From positions 1-64,000 of the forward strand of contig JACRQF010000004.1 in assembly GCA_016222825.1 (NCBI GenBank): a DNA stretch of 64,000 nt. Reading direction: 5' to 3'. A model generated the notes under the pieces. It did not search any database. It was not told the DNA's origin and was given only the letters and a program-made list of their open reading frames with translations. Made by a program: the position numbers and the translations under genes. This document shows, piece after piece, positions 8,312 through 16,366 of this stretch; position 1 is the stretch's first letter; each line of letters starts with the position of its first letter. This stretch comes from Verrucomicrobiota bacterium. Its GTDB lineage: Bacteria > Verrucomicrobiota > Verrucomicrobiia > CAIQCK01.

Positions 8312-9703
8312 TCAATGATTCCCGCCGCGCTGGCGGCGGCGCTGCCAGAAGCTCAGCTTGGGGCGCGGCTTGGGGTGAGGGTGGTGCGCCGCCGGCTGCT
8401 GCGGGCGAGGCGATGGGCCGCGTGTTTCGTGCGACGCTTGTTGCAGCGCCTGCGGGCCGTGCTTCGGCGGATGCTGCGGGTGAGGCTGGTGATGTGCCGG
8501 CTTCGGTGCGTGCGGTTGCGGATGGTGCGCCTGTTGTTGCTGCGGTTTGTGAAATGGCTGCGGTGCCGTCGGCATAAACGTCGGGTGGCGCTTCCGCTCC
8601 AGACGCTTGCCAATGAACTTCTCAATGCTGCGTAGATGATCCTCTTCGTCGCGCGACACGAACGTGATCGCGTCGCCCGTCGCCATGGCGCGGCCGGTGC
8701 GGCCGATGCGGTGGATATAGTCCTCGGCATACACCGGCGTGTCGAAGTTGATGACGTGCGAGATGCCTTCCACGTCAATGCCGCGCGCGGCGATGTCCGT
8801 CGCGACGAGCACGCGGTAATGGCCGCGTTTGAAGCCGTCGAGCGCCTTCTGGCGCTGGCTCTGCGTGCGGTTGGAATGCAGCGCCGCCGAGCGGATGCCG
8901 CGCCGTTCCAATTTTTGAGAAATGCGGTCGGCGCCATGCTTGGTCCGCGAAAACACCAGCACGCAGTCGAGGTTCGCCTCCTCAACGATGTGGATGAGCA
9001 AGTCCATCTTCTGCTCGCGCGGCACGGTGAAGATGTGTTGCGTGACGGTCGCCACGGGATTGCGCCGCTCGCCGATTTCGATCAACTGCGGCTGGCGCTG
9101 GATGGTGGCCGTCAGCTCGCGGATTTCGCGGGACATGGTGGCCGAGAACATCAGCGTCTGGCGTTCCTTGGGTATCTGGGCGACGATTCTGCGCACGTCA
9201 GGAATGAACCCCATGTCCATCATCCGGTCCGCCTCGTCGAGCACGAGCACCTCGACCTTCGAGAGATCAATGCGGCGCGAGTTCATCAGGTCAATCAGCC
9301 GGCCCGGCGTCGCCACGACAAAGTCCACGCCGCGTTGCAGCGACTGTAGTTGCGGGCCGTAGCCAACGCCGCCGTAGATCGCCAGCGTCCGCAGATTCAT
9401 GAACCGCCCGTAGGTTTTCACGGACTCCTCGACTTGCTGCGCCAGCTCGCGCGTCGGCGTCAGCACGAGCGCCTTGATGCCGTGGCTCGCGTGGCCGGCG
9501 GCCTCGTGGGCGGCGAGGCGGTTGAGGATGGGCAGCACAAACGCGGCGGTCTTGCCGGTGCCGGTCTGCGCGCAACCGATGATGTCCCTGCCCTGGAGCG
9601 CGGTCGGAATGGCCTGCGATTGGATGGCGGTGGGCGCCGTATAGCCCGTGGCAAGGATTCCCTGCACGAGCTTGTCTGAAAGACCTAGTGATTTGAATGA
9701 CAT
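8312..9703 (-). CDS. DEAD-box ATP-dependent RNA helicase (RhlE-like)
   Basis: 463 residues. The complete motif set is visible: Q motif (FKSLGLSDKLVQGILATGY), Walker A AQTGTGKT, PTRELAQQ, TPGRLID, DEAD, SAT, the C-terminal RecA-domain motifs VLVATDIAARGIDVEGI, and HRIGRTGR. After about residue 375 the protein becomes a low-complexity tail rich in His, Pro and Gln, likely a disordered RNA-binding extension. RhlE-type helicases act in ribosome assembly, RNA decay and cold adaptation. It lies 57 bp downstream of endonuclease IV on the same strand. Confidence 0.93.
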   Translation of the reverse strand: MSFKSLGLSDKLVQGILATGYTAPTAIQSQAIPTALQGRDIIGCAQTGTGKTAAFVLPILNRLAAHEAAGHASHGIKALVLTPTRELAQQVEESVKTYGRFMNLRTLAIYGGVGYGPQLQSLQRGVDFVVATPGRLIDLMNSRRIDLSKVEVLVLDEADRMMDMGFIPDVRRIVAQIPKERQTLMFSATMSREIRELTATIQRQPQLIEIGERRNPVATVTQHIFTVPREQKMDLLIHIVEEANLDCVLVFSRTKHGADRISQKLERRGIRSAALHSNRTQSQRQKALDGFKRGHYRVLVATDIAARGIDVEGISHVINFDTPVYAEDYIHRIGRTGRAMATGDAITFVSRDEEDHLRSIEKFIGKRLERKRHPTFMPTAPQPFHKPQQQQAHHPQPHAPKPAHHQPHPQHPPKHGPQALQQASHETRGPSPRPQQPAAHHPHPKPRPKLSFWQRRRQRGGNH

Positions 9704-9760
9704 TGGCTGAGCCTACATGCACTGCGGTGGGAAAGCGAACGGCTTGTTGAGAGGCTTAAC

Positions 9761-10621
9761 CTACGCTTTGTGCTTCAAGAGCGACCGCAGCAACCGCAGA
9801 TTCGCCTTGTCGAGCGGACTGACGTCCTCGAAGTCGCCTTTCGGTGTTTCCAAGACGCCGGGGACGCGCGAGAAATGCGGGTGGTTGAGCAGGAGGCGGA
9901 ACGCTTCCTTGCCGACGTGGCCTTTGCCGATGTGCTCGTGGCGATCCACGCGCGAACCGAGCGGCGTCTTGGAATCGTTTAGGTGGACGGCGGCGAGGAG
10001 CTTCCAGCCGATAATGCGGCCGAACTCCTTCGCAACGGCGGCGAAGCTCTTCGGCGTGCGGATGTCGTAGCCCGCGGCAAGCAGATGGCAGGTGTCCACG
10101 CAGACGGCGAGCCGCTCCGGACCGACACTCGCGATGAGATCGGCGAGATGCTCGAAACGGTAGCCGAGATTGGTGCCTTGCCCGGCGGTCGTCTCCAGCG
10201 CGACCTTCACCGGCGAGCCGCGCGTTTGCCGAAACACTTCTTTCAGGCTGTCGGCGATGCGCCGGAGGCCGGCGTCTTCGCCGGCGCCCATGTGCGCGCC
10301 GGGATGGCTGACGACGAACGGCAAGCCGAGCGAATCAGCGCGCTGCAACTCGTCCACCATTCCCTCGATGCTCATACGCAACGTCACCGGGTTGGTCGCG
10401 CAGAGGTTGATGAGGTAGCTGTCGTGCGCGAAGACCGGCGCGATGCCGGCCTCAGCGCGCAGCTTCTTGAACGCCGCGATTTCCTCCGCCAGCAACTGCC
10501 GGGAACGCCACTGCATGTTGCCGCGGGTGAAAATCTGGATCGTCTCGCAGCCGGTGAGCCGGCCGCGCTCGATGGCCCTGTCCGCGCCGCCGGCAATGGA
10601 CATGTGCGCGCCGAGTTTCAT
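9761..10621 (-). CDS. nfo: Endonuclease IV (AP endonuclease)
   Basis: 286 residues from the ATG at 10621 (MKLGAHMSIAGG), the canonical N terminus; an upstream in-frame ATG would add 15 unlikely residues. Family signatures are present: HPGAH, LETTAGQG, VCVDTCHLLAAGYD and LNDSKTPLGSRVDRHEHIG. These carry the His, Glu and Asp ligands of the tri-zinc centre. The enzyme cleaves DNA 5' to abasic sites and removes 3' blocking groups in base-excision repair. It follows the PIG-L gene on the same strand, separated by a palindromic repeat. Confidence 0.96.
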   Translation of the reverse strand: MKLGAHMSIAGGADRAIERGRLTGCETIQIFTRGNMQWRSRQLLAEEIAAFKKLRAEAGIAPVFAHDSYLINLCATNPVTLRMSIEGMVDELQRADSLGLPFVVSHPGAHMGAGEDAGLRRIADSLKEVFRQTRGSPVKVALETTAGQGTNLGYRFEHLADLIASVGPERLAVCVDTCHLLAAGYDIRTPKSFAAVAKEFGRIIGWKLLAAVHLNDSKTPLGSRVDRHEHIGKGHVGKEAFRLLLNHPHFSRVPGVLETPKGDFEDVSPLDKANLRLLRSLLKHKA

Positions 10622-10629
10622 GAGTGGAG

Positions 10630-10681
10630 CGTGATTCGTGATTCGAGCCGTCTGTCCATCAGTCACGAATCACGAATCACG
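10630..10681. repeat. 16-bp perfect inverted repeat between the PIG-L and nfo genes
   Basis: Bases 10630-10645 (CGTGATTCGTGATTCG) and 10666-10681 are exact reverse complements across a 20-bp loop. It occupies almost the whole gap between the PIG-L stop codon (10684) and the nfo start (10621). Each arm is a two-unit tandem of about 8 bp, so this looks like a dispersed repeat. It could also act as an RNA hairpin or attenuator between the two genes. Confidence 0.8.
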
Positions 10682-10683
10682 AG

Positions 10684-11448
10684 TTACGCCGTGATCACAT
10701 TAAGAATCTCGGCGAGCTTGTTGTCCTGCGGATAGGCGTGGCCGAGATGCTGGCGGAAACCTTCGGCGAACCTCACGCCGCAACGCTGGCCGTTGGCCGT
10801 GCCCCAGCGCCGCATGTTCAGGATGTATTCGTCCATTCCGTGATGGTCCCGCAACCAGTTGCGTTGGCTGGCGTGGCACTTGGCCATCTTCTCCTTGGTC
10901 TTCATCACCGGGGAGATGTTCACGTAGAAGCTGGCTTGGATAGGCCGGCCAAAGTGGTCTTTCATCTCGATCGCGTCGGCGTAGTAGAGATACGGGACGG
11001 CGGCGGTGTGGCGCGCGGGTGGCGTGATGAGCGTGTGGAGGTTCGGCGCTCCGGCGATGAACGCGGCTGTTCGCGCGAGCTGGGAGGTGACCTCGTGGTC
11101 CACCATGTAGCACACCGGAGAGTGGGTGAAGACCATGAACGGGTTCACGCGCCGGACCAGTTCAATGACGGCGCGCAGCGTGGGCTTGTCATACATGATG
11201 AGGGCGTCGCGCGCGCCGCAACAGTGATGCGTCGCGCCGATGACGGCGGCGGCGCGGCGGGCTTCCTCGAAACGGATGCGGGAAATGTCGTCGGTGCTGT
11301 ATTCGAGGGTGCCGCAGTCGCCGGCGGCGACGTGGGCCATGTGGATGCGGTAGCCTTTCTTCGCCAACAGCGCCAGTGTGCCGCCGCAGAGGAACTCGAC
11401 GTCGTCGGGATGGGCTCCGACGGCCAGAATGGTCTTGTTGTCTTTCAT
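10684..11448 (-). CDS. PIG-L family de-N-acetylase
   Basis: 254 residues from the ATG at 11448, which has a good upstream ribosome-binding site (AAGGAA). The zinc-binding signature AHPDDVEFLCGG is at residues 12-23, with downstream metal/catalytic motifs FTHSPVCYMVDHEVTS (His-x-x-Asp-His type). These zinc-dependent enzymes remove acetyl groups from N-acetylglucosamine-containing substrates, as in mycothiol/bacillithiol precursors or glycolipids. No BshA/BshC or MshA partner is nearby, so the substrate is open. The length and lack of a signal peptide suggest a cytoplasmic enzyme. Confidence 0.87.
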   Translation of the reverse strand: MKDNKTILAVGAHPDDVEFLCGGTLALLAKKGYRIHMAHVAAGDCGTLEYSTDDISRIRFEEARRAAAVIGATHHCCGARDALIMYDKPTLRAVIELVRRVNPFMVFTHSPVCYMVDHEVTSQLARTAAFIAGAPNLHTLITPPARHTAAVPYLYYADAIEMKDHFGRPIQASFYVNISPVMKTKEKMAKCHASQRNWLRDHHGMDEYILNMRRWGTANGQRCGVRFAEGFRQHLGHAYPQDNKLAEILNVITA

Positions 11449-11549
11449 ATTTCCTTCTTGATGTGAACGCCGCCAGAATACTCGCGCCGGACTGGCGCGC
11501 AAAGACTTTCTCGCGGCGAAGCGCGCGAGCTGATGACGTGGCGGCGTCT

Positions 11550-12305
11550 CTACTTGATCGCCAGCACCCAAATTTCTTGCTGCGCTGGCAGGCCGGTCTT
11601 ACTGACGGCGAACGTCGCCGAGCCGAGTCGCCTCACGTTGCTCTTGCCGCGGAGAAACTCGTCCGCCGTCGTGATCGGCAGCTTCGGCGTGTAGCGAGTC
11701 TTGAAGTGCATCGGCACCACGACGCGCGGGTTCAGTTGCGCCACCACCTTGTCGAGCTTGGCGACGTCGAGTGTGAAGAACCCGCCCACCGGCAACAGCA
11801 GCACGTCCACCGGGCCGACGCTCTTGACCTGCTCCTCGTTCAGCAGACAGCCGAGGTCGCCAACGTGACAGAACCGCACGCCGTCCAGACCGAAACTATA
11901 GACCGTGTCGCGTCCGCGCTCGGCGCCCTGGCTTTCGTCGTGGAACGCCGCCGTGCCAGTGAACGTGACGCCCCGGAAGTTGAACTTGCCGACGCCCTTC
12001 TGGCTGCGCAGCGTGAACGGCGAGCCGGCGACGATGCCGATGTTGCAGTGGTCGGCGTGCTCGTGCGTCACCAGCAGCACGTCCGCCGTCAGTCCTTTCG
12101 GGATCGGGTAGTTGAAGAACGTGTTGTCGAACGGATCAATCACCACACGCGTCCCGTTCGACGCCGTGAACTGAAAGAACGACTGGCCGAACCACTGCAC
12201 GTGCGTCTGGTCCGCCGCGCTCGCCGCGCCGCCGTCTGTCATGCCGAGCCAGCCGCCGCTGAGAAGCATCCAGCAGGTAGCTTTTATCGCAATCCTCCTT
12301 CTCAT
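11550..12305 (-). CDS. Exported metallo-beta-lactamase-fold hydrolase, UPF0173-like
   Basis: 251 residues from the ATG at 12305. Residues 1-30 form a leader (IKATCWMLLSGGWLG...ASAAD), indicating export. The MBL motif THEHADHCN, the later His in FTGTAAFHDE, the Asp in FCHVGDLG, and PMHFKT supply the usual binuclear zinc ligands. The compact domain and the LLLPVGGFFTLD segment match UPF0173/UlaG-like hydrolases of the MBL fold. Substrate unknown. It is divergent from the metal-transport operon, sharing a 120-bp upstream region. Confidence 0.82.
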   Translation of the reverse strand: MRRRIAIKATCWMLLSGGWLGMTDGGAASAADQTHVQWFGQSFFQFTASNGTRVVIDPFDNTFFNYPIPKGLTADVLLVTHEHADHCNIGIVAGSPFTLRSQKGVGKFNFRGVTFTGTAAFHDESQGAERGRDTVYSFGLDGVRFCHVGDLGCLLNEEQVKSVGPVDVLLLPVGGFFTLDVAKLDKVVAQLNPRVVVPMHFKTRYTPKLPITTADEFLRGKSNVRRLGSATFAVSKTGLPAQQEIWVLAIK

Positions 12306-12370
12306 ATTGTTATAATCTACACAAGATGCCAGCCGAAGGCGAAAGCAGTTCGCAGAGGTGCTGCCCGCCA

Positions 12371-12404
12371 TTTGACAAAACGGTGGTGGTGGCTTTCTGT
12401 CAAA
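12371..12404. promoter_or_regulatory. Inverted repeat TTTGACA-N20-TGTCAAA upstream of the metal-transport operon
   Basis: A 7-bp perfect inverted repeat with a 20-bp spacer lies 20 bp before the GTG start of the first operon gene, in the region shared with the divergent MBL gene. A TATAAT hexamer is at 12311-12316 on the plus strand, without a convincing -35 at standard spacing. It could be an operator for a metalloregulator, but the long spacer is not typical of MntR or Zur boxes. Confidence 0.3.
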
Positions 12405-12424
12405 AAGCGCCAACCCATAACCGA

Positions 12425-13267
12425 GTGAAAACGACCCCAGTGATCATCTGTCTTGCTGCAAGCGCAGGTCTTTGCGCTGGCGCGGGCGACGAGAAGCCGG
12501 CGCGGCCCGTGAACGGCATCATGGACAACTCGTTCCTCGTCGAGGAGGCCTACAACCAGGAAGCGGGCGTGGTGCAGCATATCTTCAACGGTGTCCATTC
12601 CGTGAACCGGCTGAGCGGGTTGGACGATCACGCGTGGAACATGTCGTTCACGCAGGAATGGCCCGTGCCGGACCAAACGCACCAGTTCAGCTACGCCGTG
12701 GCCTACAGTCTCACCGAGACGGGCGGCCAATCGGAAAACGGCCTCGCCGACGTGATGCTGAACTACCGCTTCCAGGCGTTCTTCGACGAGAAGTCGCTGA
12801 CGGCGTTTGCGCCGCGGTTCAGCCTCGTGTTGCCAACGGGCAACGCGGACCAGGGCTTCGGCACCGACACGCTCGGCTACCAATGGAACCTGCCGTTCAG
12901 CACGACCGTCGGCGACCGTTGGTTCGTCCATGCCAACGCCGGCCTGACGTATCTACCCGAAGCCGGCCCGTCGCCGCGCGAGGACCTGACCAACTACAAT
13001 CTCGGTGCCAGCGCGATTTACTGCGTGAGCGACCGGCTGCACCTCATGCTCGAATGGGTCGGCTCTTGGAATGACGAGGTCGGCGGCACCTGCCAGTTCG
13101 CCGCGCTCATTTCGCCGGGCGTGCGTTACGCTTTCAATTTCGCCAACGACTCGCAGCTTGTGCTCGGCGTCGCCGCGCCGGTCGGCCTGACGCGCCACGC
13201 GCCCGACATCGGCATGTTTCTCTACGTGTCGTTCGAACACTTTTTTCACCAGGAGAAATCAAAATGA
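12425..13267 (+). CDS. Outer-membrane beta-barrel protein heading the metal uptake operon
   Basis: 280 residues from the GTG at 12425, which is directly followed by a signal peptide (VIICLAASAGLCAGAG); a longer ATG start would place the leader internally. The mature part has alternating amphipathic strands (YAVAYSLTE, LADVMLNYRFQAFF, FAPRFSLVLPTG, LHLMLEWVGSW) and ends in an aromatic-rich strand, MFLYVSFEHFF, as expected for a barrel or MetA/DUF3187-like outer-membrane protein. Its stop overlaps the start of the substrate-binding lipoprotein gene (ATGA), which implies translational coupling. I infer that it supplies an outer-membrane route or sensor for the metal transporter. Confidence 0.68.
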   Translation: MKTTPVIICLAASAGLCAGAGDEKPARPVNGIMDNSFLVEEAYNQEAGVVQHIFNGVHSVNRLSGLDDHAWNMSFTQEWPVPDQTHQFSYAVAYSLTETGGQSENGLADVMLNYRFQAFFDEKSLTAFAPRFSLVLPTGNADQGFGTDTLGYQWNLPFSTTVGDRWFVHANAGLTYLPEAGPSPREDLTNYNLGASAIYCVSDRLHLMLEWVGSWNDEVGGTCQFAALISPGVRYAFNFANDSQLVLGVAAPVGLTRHAPDIGMFLYVSFEHFFHQEKSK

Positions 13268-14223
13268 CGGAGAAGATGAGACGACTTTTGACCGTCGCGG
13301 TCACGCTGGGCGTCGCGCTGCTCTTGGCGGCTGGCAGCGGTTGCTCCGACAGTTCGACGGCTGGCGGCTCGCGCAGTCTCGCAGGGCGCAAGATCAAGGT
13401 GGTCTGCACCATCGGCATGATCACCGACATCGTGAAGACCGTCGGCGGCGACCGCGTCGAGGTCGAGGGGCTGATGGGGCCGGGCGTGGACCCGCATCTT
13501 TACAAGGCCAGCGAAGGCGACGTGCGCAAGCTCGCCGCGGCCGACGTGATCTTCTATAACGGGCTGAACCTCGAAGGCAAAATGGGCGACCTGTTCGTCC
13601 GCATGAACGCCCACCGGCCGACGGTCGCGGTGACGGAAGAGATTGACCCGAAGCTGTTGCGCGAGCCACCGGAGTTCGCCGGCCACTACGACCCGCACGC
13701 TTGGTTTGACGTGACGCTCTGGATGAACGCCGTCCAGCGCGTCGAGAAGGCGCTCGCGAAGCTCGACCCCGATCACGCCGCCGGTTACCGCCAGCGCGCC
13801 GCCGCTTATCTGGAGGAGCTCAAGCAACTCGACGCGTTCGTGAAGTCGCGCATCGCGGAAATCCCGAAGGAGCGCCGCGTGTTGGTGACAGCCCACGACG
13901 CGTTCGGCTACTTCGGTCACCGCTACGACATCGAGGTGGTCGGCCTGCAAGGCATCAGCACCGTCAGCGAGGCAGGTGTCGGCGACGTGAAGCGCATCGT
14001 GGATCTCGTCGTCTCGCGCAAGATCAAGGCGATCTTCGTCGAAACCAGCGTGCCGCAACGCACCATCGAGGCCGTCATCGAGGCGGCGCGCGCCCGCGGC
14101 CACGATGTCAAGATCGGTGGCGCGCTCTTCTCCGACGCGATGGGCGATCCGGCCGCGCCAGAAGGAACCTACGCCGGCATGATCCGTCACAACGTCAACA
14201 CCATCGTGGAGGCATTGAAATGA
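13264..14223 (+). CDS. Metal ABC transporter substrate-binding lipoprotein (TroA/MntA/ZnuA type)
   Basis: 319 residues. An N-terminal leader ends in a lipobox-like LAAGSGC (Cys27), so it should be anchored to a membrane as a lipoprotein. Cluster A-1 metal-binding protein motifs: GPGVDPHLYKAS (His ligand), HYDPHAWFDV (His ligand), TAHDAFGYFGHRY, QGISTVSEAGVGDV (Glu) and FVETSVPQRT. The absence of a long His-rich loop favours manganese or general Mn/Zn specificity (TroA-like) over ZnuA, but this is inference. It overlaps both neighbours by 4 bp. Confidence 0.9.
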   Translation: MTEKMRRLLTVAVTLGVALLLAAGSGCSDSSTAGGSRSLAGRKIKVVCTIGMITDIVKTVGGDRVEVEGLMGPGVDPHLYKASEGDVRKLAAADVIFYNGLNLEGKMGDLFVRMNAHRPTVAVTEEIDPKLLREPPEFAGHYDPHAWFDVTLWMNAVQRVEKALAKLDPDHAAGYRQRAAAYLEELKQLDAFVKSRIAEIPKERRVLVTAHDAFGYFGHRYDIEVVGLQGISTVSEAGVGDVKRIVDLVVSRKIKAIFVETSVPQRTIEAVIEAARARGHDVKIGGALFSDAMGDPAAPEGTYAGMIRHNVNTIVEALK

Positions 14224-15047
14224 CACCCACACCCCAGACCGCCACACCGCCTACGTCCACAGCCGCCGCGCAACGCCCTTCCACGCCCGCCGTCGAGGTC
14301 CACGATTTCACGGTCGCCTATCACACCAAACCCGTGCTTTGGGACGTGGACTTCGCGTTGCCTGAAGGCAAACTGGTCGCCATCATCGGCCCCAACGGCG
14401 CGGGCAAGAGCACGATGTTAAAGGCGATCCTCGGCCTTGTCCCCGTGTCGGCCGGTTGGGTCGAGATCTTCGGCAAGCCCGCGCGCGAGCAGCGTTCGAT
14501 CATTGGCTACGTGCCGCAACGCGAGAGTGTGGACTGGGATTTCCCCACCAACGCGCTCGACGTGGTGCTCATGGGCCTTTACGGCCGCGTTGGCTGGATC
14601 CGGCGCCCCGGCCGCCACGAGCGCGAGAAGGCGATGGCGGCCCTGGCCCACGTCGGCATGGCCGACTACGCGCGCCGGCAGATCAGCCAGCTTTCCGGCG
14701 GCCAGCAACAGCGTGTGTTTCTTGCGCGCGCGCTGGCGCAGGAGGCGCGGCTGTATTTCATGGACGAGCCGTTCGCGGGCGTGGACGCGACGACCGAGCG
14801 TGCCATCGCGGGCCTGCTGCGCGAACTGCGCGAGCGCGGGCGCACCGTCATCGCCGTGCATCACGACCTGCAAACGGTGCCGCAGTATTTCGACTGGGTG
14901 GTGATGCTCAACCTGCGGCTCGTGGCGGCCGGGCCGGTCGAGAAGGTTTTCACCGCCGACAATCTCCACGCCACCTACGGCGGCCGGCTGCAAGTGCTCA
15001 CACAGGCCGCGGAGAGCTTGTTGAAGAAAGGCGGGCCAACCGGTTAA
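14220..15047 (+). CDS. Metal ABC transporter ATP-binding protein (TroB/MntB type)
   Basis: 275 residues with a 20-residue Thr/Pro-rich lead before the ABC domain. Walker A is GPNGAGKST, the Q-loop region is YVPQRE, the signature is LSGGQQQR, Walker B is LYFMDEPFAGVD, and the switch His is in AVHHDL. The VDWDFPTNALDVVLMGLYG segment is typical of the Mn/Zn/Fe chelate subfamily (TroB, ZnuC, SitB). It powers uptake through the two downstream permeases. Its start overlaps the lipoprotein gene, and it ends 5 bp before the first permease start. Confidence 0.93.
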   Translation: MTPTPQTATPPTSTAAAQRPSTPAVEVHDFTVAYHTKPVLWDVDFALPEGKLVAIIGPNGAGKSTMLKAILGLVPVSAGWVEIFGKPAREQRSIIGYVPQRESVDWDFPTNALDVVLMGLYGRVGWIRRPGRHEREKAMAALAHVGMADYARRQISQLSGGQQQRVFLARALAQEARLYFMDEPFAGVDATTERAIAGLLRELRERGRTVIAVHHDLQTVPQYFDWVVMLNLRLVAAGPVEKVFTADNLHATYGGRLQVLTQAAESLLKKGGPTG

Positions 15048-15052
15048 TCGCC

Positions 15053-16366
15053 ATGTGGTCGTTCCTCACCGATAATCCCAACCTTTGGTATGTGATGGGC
15101 GGCTGCGCAATCCTCGGCGTCGCCAGCGGGGCGCTCGGCTGCTTCGCCGTGCTGCGCCGCCAAAGCCTTCTCGGCGACGCGCTGGCCCACGCCGCGCTGC
15201 CGGGCATCTGCCTCGCGTTCCTGCTCACCGGGTCGAAAAGCCCGGGCGTCATGCTCGTCGGCGCGCTCGCGTCGAGCCTGCTCGGCGCGCTGTTCATCCT
15301 TGGCATTGTGCGCGGCACGCGGCTGAAGGAGGACTCGGCCATCGGCATCGTGCTCTCCGTGTTTTTCGGCGGCGGCATCGTGCTGCTCACCGCCATCCAA
15401 CATCGCCCGACCGCCGCGCAGGCCGGTCTCGACAAATTTCTGTTCGGCTACGCTGCGTCGCTGGTGCCGCGCGACCTGGAAGTGCTCGGCATGCTGACGC
15501 TGGCGGTGCTGGCCGTGCTGGCGCTGTTCTACAAGGAGTTCAAGCTGCTGGCGTTCGACCGCGAGTTTGGCGCAGCAATGGGATTCCCGATGCGCACGCT
15601 GGAGGTGTTGCTGACGGCGCTGGTGGTCGTGGCAGTGGTCATCGGCCTGCAAACCGTCGGCGTCGTGCTGATGGCCGCGATGTTGATCACGCCCGCCGTC
15701 GCGGCGCGGCAATGGACACATTCGCTTGGCCTGATGGTGACATTGGCGGCGCTGATCGGCGCGGGTTGCGGCGTGACCGGCGCGGTTCTCAGCGGTGCCG
15801 GACGCAACATCCCCACCGGCCCGGTCATCGTGTTGGCGGTGACATTGGTGATGCTGTTTTCCATAGCGATGGCTCCGCGGCGCGGCCTGGTCTGGTCGTG
15901 GGTCCGGCTGTGGCGGCATCGCAAGAAAGTGCGTCTCGAGAACCTCCTCGCGGACTTCTACCGGCTGGGCGAACCGCAGCAGGACTGGAAGCGTGCCCGC
16001 ACGCTGCCGGCGCTCGCCATCGTGCGCGGTCAGCCGCCCGCGCGCGTGGCGCGAACGGTCGCGCAACTCGAGCGCTCCGGACTTCTCGCCAGCGAAAACG
16101 GCCAATGGCGGCTCACAGACACCGGCTTGGAGCAGGCGCGGCGCATCCTGCGAAATCACCGGCTCTGGGAGATGTTCCTGTCGCGCCGGCTGGAACTGGC
16201 CGCCGACCACATCCATCGCGACGCCGAGGAGATGGAGCACGCTCTCTCACCCGCGATCGTGGCCGAATTGGAGCGGTTGCTCGGCCAACCGGCAATGGAT
16301 CCGCACCACAAACCAATCCCGGTGGTGAATCCGAAATCTGAAGCTTCAAATCCGCAGTCGTCATGA
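15053..16366 (+). CDS. Metal ABC transporter permease fused to a DtxR/MntR-like regulator domain
   Basis: 437 residues from the ATG at 15053. Residues 1-285 are an ABC-3 family permease (about eight to nine membrane segments; GDALAHAALPG, EFGAAMGFP, QTVGVVLMAAMLITPA). Residues about 294-425 are a winged-helix plus dimerisation domain of the DtxR/MntR family: RLENLLADFYRL, LERSGLLASENGQWRLTDTG, then DHIHRDAEEMEHALSP and LGQPAMDPHHKPIP. His369, Glu392, Glu395 and His396 align with MntR ligands His77, Glu99, Glu102 and His103. The N-terminal ligands Asp8/Glu11 appear to be Asn297/Ala300. A cytoplasmic metal-sensing gate is one reading. The stop overlaps the next gene by 4 bp. Confidence 0.9.
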   Translation: MWSFLTDNPNLWYVMGGCAILGVASGALGCFAVLRRQSLLGDALAHAALPGICLAFLLTGSKSPGVMLVGALASSLLGALFILGIVRGTRLKEDSAIGIVLSVFFGGGIVLLTAIQHRPTAAQAGLDKFLFGYAASLVPRDLEVLGMLTLAVLAVLALFYKEFKLLAFDREFGAAMGFPMRTLEVLLTALVVVAVVIGLQTVGVVLMAAMLITPAVAARQWTHSLGLMVTLAALIGAGCGVTGAVLSGAGRNIPTGPVIVLAVTLVMLFSIAMAPRRGLVWSWVRLWRHRKKVRLENLLADFYRLGEPQQDWKRARTLPALAIVRGQPPARVARTVAQLERSGLLASENGQWRLTDTGLEQARRILRNHRLWEMFLSRRLELAADHIHRDAEEMEHALSPAIVAELERLLGQPAMDPHHKPIPVVNPKSEASNPQSS

